Source: Caldilineaceae bacterium (GTDB lineage Bacteria; Chloroflexota; Anaerolineae; Caldilineales; Caldilineaceae). From it: a stretch of 43,519 bases of DNA. Below are positions 25,690-35,566 of this stretch, one piece after another. The stretch lies in contig JAHBVG010000053.1 of assembly GCA_019637695.1 (NCBI GenBank), positions 1-43,519 on the forward strand. The letters are read 5' to 3'. The notes under the pieces are model-generated. The model did no database searches and was not told the DNA's origin. It saw only the letters and a program-made list of their open reading frames with translations. Position 1 is the stretch's first letter; the number at the start of each line of letters is the position of its first letter. A program made the position numbers and the translations under genes.

Positions 25690-26343
25690 ATGCCGCGCGG
25701 GTATAAACAAAAGAAGCGAGCGAAAGATCAAGAAGATACACGACAGCGCATCATTGAAGCGACCATCTCTCTGCATCAGGAGATCGGTGGCCCAGGCACG
25801 ACCATCAGCGCCATCGCCGAGCGCGCAGGGGTGGAACGGGCAACAGTCTACCGCCACTTCCCAGATGAGTACGCCCTTCTCCGGGGTTGTACGGGCCATT
25901 ATCTGGCCTCGAATCCGCCGCCGGATCCGGCCGCATGGGCGCGGATCGATGACCGTACACAGCGATTGCGCATCGCGCTCACCGATATCTATGGCTACCA
26001 TCGCCAGACCGAAGTGATGATGGGCAGGGCCGTCATCGATATTCCTCAGATGCCGGTGTTGCGGGAGGTGCTGGCGCCGATGATTGAGTTCTGGCAAACA
26101 GTGCGGGATTTACTGGCTGAACCGTGGGCTGTGGAGGAGAACGCCGACCTGTTCAGCGCAGCGATTGGTCACGCCATCGCCTTTCAGACGTGGCAGTCCC
26201 TGGTACGGGATCAAGGCGTCGAGGATGAGGAGGCAGTTGCGCTGATACTGGGGATGATCTATGCGCTTGGTGCAAAATCGGTTGGCGATGACTCGCCAGA
26301 TGAAAGTGGCCGCGAATTATTGACCATCACCCATTTGCAATAG
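25690..26343 (+). CDS. TetR/AcrR-family transcriptional regulator
   Basis: A 217-residue regulator. The basic N-terminus (PRGYKQKKRAK) leads into the TetR HTH (about 17–62: TRQRIIEATISL … TTISAIAERAGVERATVYRHFPDE), followed by an all-helical ligand/dimer domain. It should bind a dyad operator as a dimer and release DNA on ligand binding. The nearby repeated dyads make the secreted-protein gene and the globin cluster candidate targets. Its last 27 bp overlap the 3' end of the convergent STAND gene. The ligand cannot be guessed. Confidence 0.92.
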   Translation: MPRGYKQKKRAKDQEDTRQRIIEATISLHQEIGGPGTTISAIAERAGVERATVYRHFPDEYALLRGCTGHYLASNPPPDPAAWARIDDRTQRLRIALTDIYGYHRQTEVMMGRAVIDIPQMPVLREVLAPMIEFWQTVRDLLAEPWAVEENADLFSAAIGHAIAFQTWQSLVRDQGVEDEEAVALILGMIYALGAKSVGDDSPDESGRELLTITHLQ

Positions 26344-29016
26344 AGCCTGTACCTCGGCAGCTTTCTCATCGATTTTGAGTGAACGAAAGAGGTGGAGGGC
26401 CTGGTCCAGAGATGCTGCGGCCTGGGAATCGTTGCTCTTGGCCTGGATCTTGCCGATCTCCTCCCAACAATAGGCCAGCAGATAACGATCCTCATTCATC
26501 TCAGCAATCTGGCGCGCCTGGTGGAGGGCGAAGAGCGCGTCGGCGGATCGTCCCTGCCCCTGGCGCACGCGGCCCAGCGTGAAGAGAGCATAGGGGTGGC
26601 TGTGCGGTTCTTCCTCGGCCAGCACCATCTGAGCATATACCTCGGCCTCGGCGTAGTTGCCCAGCTCCACATGGGATTCAGCCAGATTGGATGCGTTCAA
26701 CGCGATCCAAAAGGAATTACCCATGGCCCGGAAGAAGGTCAGTGTGCGTTCGGCAGCGGCGATGGCCTCTGTGTAGCGTCCGGCCTGCATATAGGGTGCA
26801 ACAATGCCGCTGCGTGCAAATTCCAACCCAACGCGATTACCCATCTTTTCGTGGGTCGCCATCGCCTCTTCATAGAAGACAATCGCGCGGTCAAGCTGGC
26901 GTTGCCTCGAAGCCACGTTGCCCAGATTGTGGAAACTTTTGGCGACGCCAGCCAAATAGCCAATCTCCTGGGCGATAGCCAGCGCCGACTCGTAGTGGCT
27001 GCGCGCTTTGTCCAATTGACCCGACTGCTCGTGGAGTGTCCCTGTCATGTTTTCAGAGAGATAGCGCGCCCGGTTCACCTCTTGCCATGCCTCTTGCATG
27101 TCGCGTTCGTGCAGGTAGATGAGGCTGCGTTGGACATGCAATTCAACCATCCTGCTTTGCAACCTATTGGCTGCATCCAGCCCATTGGCGTAACTGCGCA
27201 GGGCTTGATCCCCTTGTCCCTGGCGGTCGTGGGCCTTGCCCAGCAGCAATGACGCATCCACCTGCCCATCATCGTCAGCATCCCAGGAGGTGTCTTGGAG
27301 GGTGGCGATCACCTGCTCCGGCGCGCCGCTGAGTTCGTAGAGTTCACTGCGCAGCAACCGCAACTCCTTTTGGCGCACATTGGAGAGGTGACGGAGTGAG
27401 ATCTGCTCGAAGATTGCCAGCGCCGTGGCCGCCAGCCCACGGTGGATCTCATCCTCGCGGTGGGCGTACCAGAGCGCAACAGCAGCTTCGTCCTGACCGG
27501 CGCAGTGCAGATGATAAGCAGCGGATGTGTATTCGCCCCGTTCCGCCCAGATCTGCGCGACCTGCATGTGCAGACCTTCCTGGATTTCCACCGGCTGTTC
27601 GGCGTAGACAACTTCGCGCAGGGCAGGCAACAGTGCGACCCCACCCTGATCATCCTGTTGCACCAGCCGTCGCCCGATCAAACCGATCAAGGCTTCGGAC
27701 TCGGCAGGCGTCCCCTCCAGCCAGACATCAGCGGGGGCAGCCGTGCGGAAGACGGAGAGGATCTGCAACATCTGTCGTTCCGCCAACGGCAATCGCCGTT
27801 CCAGGCGCAGCCAGAGCGGCAGCAGCCCGTGGAACTGTGGCAACTGTTCGAGGATGGCGGCGAAGCTTTCGTCCTCGCTGGCCTGGTAAAGGGCAATGCA
27901 CAACTCAGCCAATCGTAAATTGCCCGCCGTGTAGGCGTGTAGCGTTGCCACATCCGCCGCGCTGTGGGGGATCGATAAGGCCGTCAGCCACTGCCCAAGC
28001 TGTGGAACGTCCAGCCCATCCAGAGGATAGATGGCGTCGCTTTCCCAAAAAGCGCGTTGACCGATCAAGATCATGGCGCTGTGTCCACGCAGGCTGTCAA
28101 GAAATTCCAACAGTTGGACGTGGTTTGGCTTTGCTTCAAACTGGCTCAATGGGCGCAGAAAGTCGAGTTCGTCGAAGCAGAGCAGAGGACGGGCAGCCAG
28201 ACTGGCGAGATCGCTGCGAAGCAGGCCGAGGGCGAGCGTACTATCTTTGATGCGACCGCCATCCGCCACCAGTTGATGCCAGAGCGTGGATGCGCCCTGC
28301 CGGTGCAGAAAGTGGCCCAGGGCGAAAAGCAGACTTTCCAATTGATCGTTGAAGGTGGGGCGGAAAGTGTACCAGAAGAGCGCCGGCGAGATCCACTGGT
28401 CGGCGAGGGCCGCAGCCAGCGAGGTCTTACCCACCCCGCCAGCGCCGCTAAGGCTGACCGCTCTGCCCATCTTCAAATCGTCAAGGATCTGGGCCAGCAG
28501 CGGATCGCGCCCGATTAAGACCGGCGGGATCATCGGCTGTTCTGGGCGCACGGCTGGGCGCAGACGACGCAGCAGAAGCGTCCCAAGGCGTTCCACGGCA
28601 GCGCGCAGATGACGATCATGGGTGGGCCGCGAAATATGCAAAATGTCGTTGTAAATTTCGGATTGGTTGCGCGGCGCAGGTCGATAGCGTTGTTTGAAGT
28701 AGTTCAACTCCAAAATCAGACAATCATAGCGGCCACCCTGCTCGTCCTCGGCCTCGACGGCAGCCAGCATTTCCTGGCCGCTGAGCGGCAACGGGCCACC
28801 CCACATACCTTCGAGGACGCGGCTGATCTCGGCGTGCAGTGTGCGTCCTCGGCCCAGGGGCGTTGTATCCGCCCCACGCAACGCCTCGCCCAAAAAGTAG
28901 GGCGCGGCCAAAGGCGACTGGGATCCCAGCCGCGCAGGGTCGTCGAACGATTCCAAAGCCAGTTTCAGATGATCAAAAAAGGTGGCTGTCGAAGTTGCAG
29001 ATTTACGTGCGGCCAT
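26317..29016 (-). CDS. STAND ATPase with uncharacterised N-terminal domain and TPR repeats
   Basis: An 899-residue protein from the ATG at 29016, preceded by GAAGGA; an upstream ATG at 29100 gives an unlikely polar extension. An N-terminal domain (about 5–165; HLKLALESFDDPARLGSQSPL, GRYDCLILELNYFKQRY) resembles a domain I recall from other Chloroflexota STAND proteins but cannot name. The NTPase follows, with Walker A GAGGVGKT (191–198) and Walker B LLCFDELDF (278–286), then a winged-helix/ARC-like region and TPR repeats from about 530. There is no BTAD or recognisable DNA-binding domain, unlike the two SARP-type proteins. Signal transduction or defence-like sensing is possible; no effector domain is evident. 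Confidence 0.85.
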   Translation of the reverse strand: MAARKSATSTATFFDHLKLALESFDDPARLGSQSPLAAPYFLGEALRGADTTPLGRGRTLHAEISRVLEGMWGGPLPLSGQEMLAAVEAEDEQGGRYDCLILELNYFKQRYRPAPRNQSEIYNDILHISRPTHDRHLRAAVERLGTLLLRRLRPAVRPEQPMIPPVLIGRDPLLAQILDDLKMGRAVSLSGAGGVGKTSLAAALADQWISPALFWYTFRPTFNDQLESLLFALGHFLHRQGASTLWHQLVADGGRIKDSTLALGLLRSDLASLAARPLLCFDELDFLRPLSQFEAKPNHVQLLEFLDSLRGHSAMILIGQRAFWESDAIYPLDGLDVPQLGQWLTALSIPHSAADVATLHAYTAGNLRLAELCIALYQASEDESFAAILEQLPQFHGLLPLWLRLERRLPLAERQMLQILSVFRTAAPADVWLEGTPAESEALIGLIGRRLVQQDDQGGVALLPALREVVYAEQPVEIQEGLHMQVAQIWAERGEYTSAAYHLHCAGQDEAAVALWYAHREDEIHRGLAATALAIFEQISLRHLSNVRQKELRLLRSELYELSGAPEQVIATLQDTSWDADDDGQVDASLLLGKAHDRQGQGDQALRSYANGLDAANRLQSRMVELHVQRSLIYLHERDMQEAWQEVNRARYLSENMTGTLHEQSGQLDKARSHYESALAIAQEIGYLAGVAKSFHNLGNVASRQRQLDRAIVFYEEAMATHEKMGNRVGLEFARSGIVAPYMQAGRYTEAIAAAERTLTFFRAMGNSFWIALNASNLAESHVELGNYAEAEVYAQMVLAEEEPHSHPYALFTLGRVRQGQGRSADALFALHQARQIAEMNEDRYLLAYCWEEIGKIQAKSNDSQAAASLDQALHLFRSLKIDEKAAEVQALLQMGDGQ

Positions 29017-29188
29017 GTCCTTCTTTCCCCCTCGACCATCGGAAGGGAACCGTGTCTGCGGTTCTCTTCCGTCATTTGCCTGGAATGGCGCGTCATCCAT
29101 TTTTGCAATGGATTGGCGCGGCAGGCAGATATTATGCAGGCTAGGGAGAAGGCTGTCAACAAGCCCCGAAGGGTATCAGTTGCGGGTT

Positions 29189-29644
29189 TTAATCCTGCTT
29201 TAGCTCAAATAAGGAGAGATACTCGCCGTACCCCTCTTCTTCCAGTCGATCCACAGGGATGAAGCGCAGCGCCGCCGAGTTCATACAGTAGCGCTGACCA
29301 GTGGGGGCAGGGCCGTCGTCAAAGAGATGCCCCAGGTGAGAATCGCCATGTTTGGAGCGCACCTCGGTGCGCGTCATCCACAGTTTTCGATCCGTGCGCG
29401 TGGCGATGTTATCCGGCTCAAGCGGACGGGTGAAACTGGGCCAGCCCGTGCCCGAATCGTACTTATCCAGTGAGCTAAAGAGCGGCTCGCCGGTCACAAC
29501 ATCCACATAAATGCCTGCCTCTTTGTTGTCCCAATAGGCGTTGCGGAAGGCCGGTTCGGTCCCTTCATGCTGCGTCACCTTGTACTGCTCTGGCGTCAAT
29601 TTCTGGCGCAATTCTGCATCAGACGGTTTGGTATAGTTCTGCAT
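29189..29644 (-). CDS. msrB: Peptide-methionine (R)-S-oxide reductase MsrB
   Basis: A 151-residue stand-alone MsrB that reduces methionine-R-sulfoxide in proteins. The start at 29644 (MQNYTKPSDAEL) has GAGGA upstream; the frame is open further but not homologous. Motifs are GIYVDVVTGEPLFSS, GTGWPSF, HLGHLFDDGP and RYCMNSAAL with catalytic Cys120. Both CxxC zinc pairs are absent. The usual resolving Cys before GWPSF is Thr66, so regeneration must use another cysteine-free route such as direct thioredoxin attack. The promoter has a 20-bp palindrome over the start site, so it is likely regulated. Confidence 0.95.
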   Translation of the reverse strand: MQNYTKPSDAELRQKLTPEQYKVTQHEGTEPAFRNAYWDNKEAGIYVDVVTGEPLFSSLDKYDSGTGWPSFTRPLEPDNIATRTDRKLWMTRTEVRSKHGDSHLGHLFDDGPAPTGQRYCMNSAALRFIPVDRLEEEGYGEYLSLFELKQD

Positions 29645-29687
29645 AGGATCCTCACTTCCATCCAATCTTAGGCAATGAAAAAAAGAA

Positions 29688-29739
29688 GACCACGGCGCGC
29701 CGTGGTCTTTATCATAATCTCTCATCGAGAACTTGTCAG
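29688..29739 (-). promoter_or_regulatory. msrB promoter with 20-bp palindrome over the start site
   Basis: On the minus strand CTGACA (29739–29734), a 17-bp spacer and TATGAT (29716–29711) form a good sigma70 promoter. The predicted start is near 29704, inside the perfect palindrome GACCACGGCGCGCCGTGGTC (29688–29707). On the minus strand the palindrome is followed by TTCTTTTTTTC, so the same DNA could also act as an intrinsic terminator of any upstream transcript. Operator, 5' hairpin or terminator are all possible. Confidence 0.5.
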
Positions 29740-29815
29740 TATGGATGATCCGTTGCACGGATAGAAACGGAATAAATTCTCCGTATTTCGTTGATGTTTT
29801 GTAACTACTGAGCCC

Positions 29816-29852
29816 CATGCACCAGGCGGGTCCGTGACCCGCCTGGTGCATG
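29816..29852. repeat. Perfect 17-bp-arm palindrome of the CCCGCCAGGT family
   Basis: Arm 29816–29832 (ending CCAGGCGGGTC) pairs perfectly with 29836–29852 around a 3-nt loop. It shares the GACCCGCC(T/A)GG core with the palindromes at 18433, 39876 and 42650, but unlike those it is not directly 3' of a visible gene. Confidence 0.6.
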
Positions 29853-29868
29853 AGTAAGTAGGACCCGT

Positions 29869-29906
29869 AAAAGAAAAACCCCGCCAATTAATCTAAATTG
29901 GCGGGG
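29869..29906 (-). terminator. Leftward intrinsic terminator
   Basis: Stem CCCCGCCAATT (29879–29889) with 29896–29906 and a 6-nt loop; on the minus strand it is followed by TTTTTCTTTT. This is a textbook Rho-independent terminator, implying leftward transcription from the gene-poor region to its right. Confidence 0.75.
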
Positions 29907-29943
29907 GTATCAAAGGTTTTTAGTTGTACCACGGCGGTATCGA

Positions 29944-30030
29944 TTAAATGGCCCATTTTTTTATAGAAAGGCCGGACAAAAACAGCATCAGCCAAAGTGT
30001 CGTCCTCGCGAGCACCCCCGCTGTCCGCAT
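29944..30030 (-). CDS. Possible 28-residue hydrophobic peptide (doubtful)
   Basis: ATG 30030 to TAA 29944 encodes a peptide with a basic start (MRTAGVLARTT), a hydrophobic stretch (LWLMLFLSGLSI) and a KKW end. It is the only candidate reading frame in the transcript that would end at the terminator 29869–29906. There is no Shine–Dalgarno, so it may be chance; the region could instead encode a non-coding RNA. Confidence 0.15.
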   Translation of the reverse strand: MRTAGVLARTTLWLMLFLSGLSIKKWAI

Positions 30031-30242
30031 AACCGTACTTAACGAGTTACGTAGAGGTTTTTGTGTAAATAGACAAGCGTAAAATATTAGCTCGTCGCTG
30101 TACCTGCCGTGTTACTTATTGATGATGCAATCATACTTCAGAGGCCCAGCGCTTTCAATGGAGGATTGCCCACCCCCCATACGGGGGATCTTCCGCTCTT
30201 TGAGTGGGGGGGATTCCCTACCCTCTCGTCGTATTTTTCAGT

Positions 30243-30272
30243 AAAAAAGCCCATCGGGTAGCCGATGGGCTT
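30243..30272 (-). terminator. Leftward intrinsic terminator
   Basis: Stem AAGCCCATCGG (30247–30257) with 30262–30272 and loop GTAG; on the minus strand it ends in six T. It probably ends the transcript of the CsbD-like gene at 30415–30618 together with the large hairpin between them. Confidence 0.75.
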
Positions 30273-30285
30273 ATCAGATAGATTC

Positions 30286-30362
30286 GTAAGGGTTTGGGTG
30301 GAAGACAGACGAGCAACGGCCTACGCAGACGATTTTTGTGAGCCGTCCACCCAAACCCTTAC
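30286..30362 (-). other. Large perfect inverted repeat, possible structured RNA
   Basis: A perfect 17-bp arm, 30286–30302 (GTAAGGGTTTGGGTGGA), pairs with 30346–30362; the 43-nt loop contains a further GGC/GCC pairing. It lies between the CsbD-like gene and the terminator at 30243. It could be a 3' UTR structure, a small RNA or a tiny mobile element relic. No match to a known RNA family comes to mind. Confidence 0.4.
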
Positions 30363-30414
30363 TCAGGCGACCAACTCATTTTGAACACACCCTTTTAGAC
30401 AGTATGAATTAAGG

Positions 30415-30618
30415 TTATTCACGCCACATCTCTGCATAGACAACTAAGCGGCGATGCAATTCGGATTGGGCCTTTTCTCGGCTCCAACCATAGCGCGTTT
30501 GTAACGTGCCAATATGCACTTCTTCCCGATCCTGAATACAGCCAATGTGACTAAAGGGGAGCCTTCCCCAAATTTGTGTGATTACGTGTACCGATTTGCG
30601 TTGATCTTCTTGAATCAA
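30415..30618 (-). CDS. CsbD-like stress protein, TTG start
   Basis: A 67-residue protein. The best start is TTG at 30618, placed after TAAGGAGG with a 6-nt gap; an upstream ATG at 30687 would put that strong ribosome-binding site inside the gene. The pattern ITQIWGRLPFSHIGCIQDREEVHIGTLQTRYGWSREKAQ (split here at family blocks QIWGRL, REEVHIGTLQTRYG and SREKAQSEL) fits CsbD proteins, small helical general-stress proteins of 60–70 residues whose biochemical role is unknown. The normal glycine in the KGK/EGK turn is Cys-Ile-Gln-Asp here, so it is divergent. It lies downstream of the deacetylase-like gene on the same strand, with its own dyad upstream. Confidence 0.6.
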   Translation of the reverse strand: MIQEDQRKSVHVITQIWGRLPFSHIGCIQDREEVHIGTLQTRYGWSREKAQSELHRRLVVYAEMWRE

Positions 30619-30702
30619 GAGACCCCTCCTTACTGTGCTGCAAATTGGATAAGCGAATGAAGCGGCCTGCAAAGCGGCAGAGATCACCTCTGCGCTCTCG
30701 GA

Positions 30703-30719
30703 TCACCATACTATGGTGA
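30703..30719. promoter_or_regulatory. Perfect dyad upstream of the CsbD-like gene
   Basis: TCACCATA-C-TATGGTGA is a perfect 17-nt dyad about 85 bp upstream of the TTG start. It could be an operator; no clear promoter hexamers adjoin it. Confidence 0.35.
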
Positions 30720-30809
30720 ATCCTTGCACGCTATCTATCTAGATACAGAAAAGAGATCTATAGGTGGTTATAGGCACATAATATCATTTCAGCAAAGTAA
30801 ATATCAAGA

Positions 30810-31865
30810 TTACTTGGCGGAATGCTGATCATGCGCCCTCCCCATTGCGAATCCCTTCAGCAAACTGACTACGTTTCTCCCCAACGCGTGGATGGCATAT
30901 CCGCCCTCTTGAACAATTAATGTAGGCAGGGTCAACCGCGCCACACGCTGGCCGATGGCGCCGAAGCCCTCAGTACTCAAGCGGAACTGCCCTAACGGAT
31001 CGCCGTCAAAGGCATCGAACCCCGCCGAGAGAACCAGATAAGCGGGATCGAACGCTTTCACCGCTGCCAACGTTTCATCCACGGTATGAAGATACTGTGC
31101 ATCCGAGACCGCCTGCTCTAAAGGGAAGTTGAGGGTGTAGCCTTCACCTACGCCCGATCCCCGTTCATCGGCAAAGCCCGAAAAATAAGGGTATTCCCAT
31201 TCCGGCGCGCCGTGGATGGAGATGAAGAGTACATCATCGCGTTCGTAGAAAATGGATTGAGTTCCGTTGCCGTGGTGGACATCTATATCGAGGATGGCAA
31301 CTTTCTTCTCTCCCCCTGCTGTGAGGAAGTGAGCAGCGATGGCGGCGTTGTTGAGGAAGCAGTAGCCGCCCGCCAATTCTCGCGAGGCATGGTGGCCGGG
31401 TGGGCGACAGAGGGCATAAGCGAAGTCTTCACCCCTGGCGATCCGCTCTGCGCCGGTCAGCGCACAGTAGGCCGAGGATAGAATGGCCGCCCAGCTTGTT
31501 GCCGTGATAGGCGCGGAAAGGTCAAAGGCATAGCGGCCTGTCGTTGCAAAAGGCGTGGGCGAGGATCGATCCAGCCCGGGCCGAGGAAAGGCGAAGGGCA
31601 TCGCCGCAACAGGTGTTCCTCCCACCGCCACCCATTGATCGTAAATTGTCTGCAAGTGATCCAAATAGGCTTGGCTGTGGATGGCGCGGATCGGCTCCAA
31701 TCCAAAGTCATCTGGGGCGACGATGGGACCTATCCCCGCGGCCTTGATCTCCGCCAGGATCGCCTCCGCCCGCGCCGGCGACTCAGTGTACGGGACCAAT
31801 CCCCGCTCCAAAAATTCATAGGGCGGGTTGTGAAATTGGTGCAGATCCGAATAGATCACGAGCAT
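30810..31865 (-). CDS. Histone-deacetylase/AcuC/acetylpolyamine-amidohydrolase family protein
   Basis: A 351-residue zinc amidohydrolase from ATG 31865 (MLVIYSD), preceded by AAGGAA; a longer in-frame extension lacks homology. It shows RPPGHHA (active His158, His159), LDIDVHHGNGTQ (zinc Asp195, His197), AGFDAFDGDPLG (zinc Asp284) and EGGY (Tyr323, transition-state Tyr). Such bacterial enzymes deacetylate acetyl-lysine on proteins or acetylated polyamines; the sequence does not decide which. All catalytic residues are present. It is divergent from the Fe-S oxidoreductase gene across a 310-bp intergenic region. Confidence 0.93.
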   Translation of the reverse strand: MLVIYSDLHQFHNPPYEFLERGLVPYTESPARAEAILAEIKAAGIGPIVAPDDFGLEPIRAIHSQAYLDHLQTIYDQWVAVGGTPVAAMPFAFPRPGLDRSSPTPFATTGRYAFDLSAPITATSWAAILSSAYCALTGAERIARGEDFAYALCRPPGHHASRELAGGYCFLNNAAIAAHFLTAGGEKKVAILDIDVHHGNGTQSIFYERDDVLFISIHGAPEWEYPYFSGFADERGSGVGEGYTLNFPLEQAVSDAQYLHTVDETLAAVKAFDPAYLVLSAGFDAFDGDPLGQFRLSTEGFGAIGQRVARLTLPTLIVQEGGYAIHALGRNVVSLLKGFAMGRAHDQHSAK

Positions 31866-31936
31866 AACGGGATTCCTTGTGGTGGGTAAGGGCGGACAGC
31901 AGAGCGCAGACGGCGGACCGCAGACCACAGGTGAAA

Positions 31937-31973
31937 TTGCACCTGCAACCTGCAACCTGCTATCTGCTATAAT
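31937..31973 (+). promoter_or_regulatory. Heptamer tandem repeat ending at a TATAAT box
   Basis: Four imperfect 7-bp units (ACCTGCA, ACCTGCA, ACCTGCT, ATCTGCT) at 31941–31968 run straight into TATAAT (31968–31973), a candidate -10 for the rightward Fe-S gene with a leader of about 195 nt. A conventional -35 at 16–18 bp is not clear, so an activator at the repeats may substitute. Confidence 0.3.
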
Positions 31974-32055
31974 AAACCGACTGGAAACCATGTCACAACC
32001 TTTCCTCTGTAGAATCCAGGCAATTTTCAGAAGGCAAGTAATTATCAAACCCGAT

Positions 32056-32105
32056 GCTCTAGGCGGCTCGCGGACTCGCCGCCAGGTCACGGACCTGGCT
32101 AGAGC
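32056..32105 (+). other. Cloverleaf-like element in the Fe-S gene leader
   Basis: An outer stem GCTCTAG/CTAGAGC (32056–32062 with 32099–32105) encloses two hairpins: GCGGC/GCCGC (63–67 with 78–82) and CCAGGTC/GACCTGG (82–88 with 92–98). All pairs are perfect. It is about 70 nt upstream of the ATG at 32176. It may be an RNA structure or a decayed member of the CCAGGT palindrome family. Confidence 0.4.
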
Positions 32106-32175
32106 AGGAGTGATCAGTTACGAAACCCGACAGATCAAACGACTTCGCAAGCAGTGATCCTGAAAGGGATTGTCC

Positions 32176-34254
<2,079 letters not shown>

Positions 34255-34286
34255 TGTTCATCTCTCTACTTATAAATATTCTTCAT

Positions 34287-34316
34287 AAAGCCTGCCGGGT
34301 ACCCGGCAGGCTCTCT
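34287..34316 (+). terminator. Terminator-like palindrome after the Fe-S gene
   Basis: The perfect 24-bp palindrome 34287–34310 (halves AGCCTGCCGGGT and ACCCGGCAGGCT) is followed by a short pyrimidine run CTCTATTTT. It lies 33 bp after the stop codon and has a core related to the CCCGCCAGGT family. Confidence 0.6.
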
Positions 34317-34387
34317 ATTTTCGTGGTATACTTCTGCCTAACAGCTCCCCCCTCAGCACACCTATTGAACTTCTCACGGAGCAACTG

Positions 34388-35352
34388 ATGAGCGTACCAA
34401 CCTTCGATCAATTGTTGCAGCCAACCCTCAATACACTGCACGATTTAGGCGGTGTTGCATCAATCAATGATATCAACACCCGAATCATTGAACAACTGCA
34501 ACTGGCCGAAGCGCCGAAGAGATAGTCTGCACGCCTCATGTTACCAAGCAGGGTGAGGCCAACATGACAGAACTAGAGTATCGGCTGCACTGGGCGCGCA
34601 GCTATCTAAAGCGGTGCGGGCTAGTGATAAATCAACAGCGGGGAATATGGGCGCTGACGTCTTTAGGCAAGTCAACTACCATCGTGGAGCCAACGGACAT
34701 CGTTCGCATTGTTCAAGAGCAACTGCGACAAGAACGGAAGAGTCAGTCACCGAATGAAAACGGCGCGAGCCAGCCACCACTCATCGTAGAAGTTCAAACC
34801 GACGAGGTAGAGGTAACTGTTGAAAAGGAAGTAGAAAATGCCGCTGTTGCAGATATCAAATCGCCTACGCCGGACTTCCCGCTATATTCACAAGCAAAAC
34901 ACTTCTTGCGGATTATCGATGGGACAGCCTACTCTCTCTACCGGAGCATGTATAACGAAATCTGGGGGCAGCGCGGCAATCCTCAAGAACAGGTCGATTG
35001 GGCTGACCCTGATCTATGGATAGCAGAGCGGCTCGATGGTATCGAATTGGGCATTAGCTCTGTACGCGAAGTGATTCAGGTCAAACGACACCGAGGTAAT
35101 ATCAATCGCACTGTACTCGATCAACTACGTGGTTCTTTGCACCGGTTCGATGCCGTTCGCGGTACCGTAATCACAACCGGACGATTTTCCAAAGGAGTTC
35201 AGCAAGCCGCTTTTGAACGAGGGGCCGCGCCGATCACATTGATCGATGGCGAAAAGCTGCTCGATCTATTGATGGAATACCAAATTGGGGTGACCAAGAA
35301 ACCAATCGAATACTACGAGTTTGATCCAGCCAAAATCAGTCAATTCCAATAA
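34388..35352 (+). pseudogene. Mrr-type restriction endonuclease gene frameshifted by an 8-bp tandem duplication
   Basis: ATG 34388 opens an Mrr N-terminal winged-helix domain (MSVPTFDQLLQPTLNTL …) that stops at TAG 34523–34525. The second frame, open from 34492, continues the same domain (TELEYRLHWARSYLKR) and then the catalytic region: DPDLWIAERLDGIELG, VIQVKRHRGNINRTVLDQLRGSLHRFD (QxK nuclease motif), GTVITTGRFSKG and LIDGEKLLDLL. GCCGAAG occurs at 34505–34511 and 34513–34519, an 8-bp tandem unit. Removing one unit restores one frame reading QLAEEIVCTPH. Mrr enzymes cut modified DNA. The gene is probably off, but reversal would turn it on. A separate start at 34564 could make an N-truncated protein. 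Confidence 0.8.
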
Positions 35353-35566
35353 CGACCATACATCTCCAGATTCAACATCCGTTATAAAAATCCATTTGGT
35401 AGCCCGCGTCTATGCTGCGATCGATTGCGGTCATCGGGATGAGGTAGAGGGATGACCTATGCTCTTGCATTGGTCTACTCAACCGGTTTCGCGGTACAAT
35501 AGGATTGCCCATGCCCATCACATGGGCGATCTGAAGATTGAACCATTCACGGTTGGGAGACAATTC

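Noticed and set aside
29645..29887. N-terminal extension of MsrB by 81 residues with a hydrophobic start
   Set aside because: It would run through the promoter, palindrome and T-run, and the ATG at 29644 has a ribosome-binding site and matches the family start.
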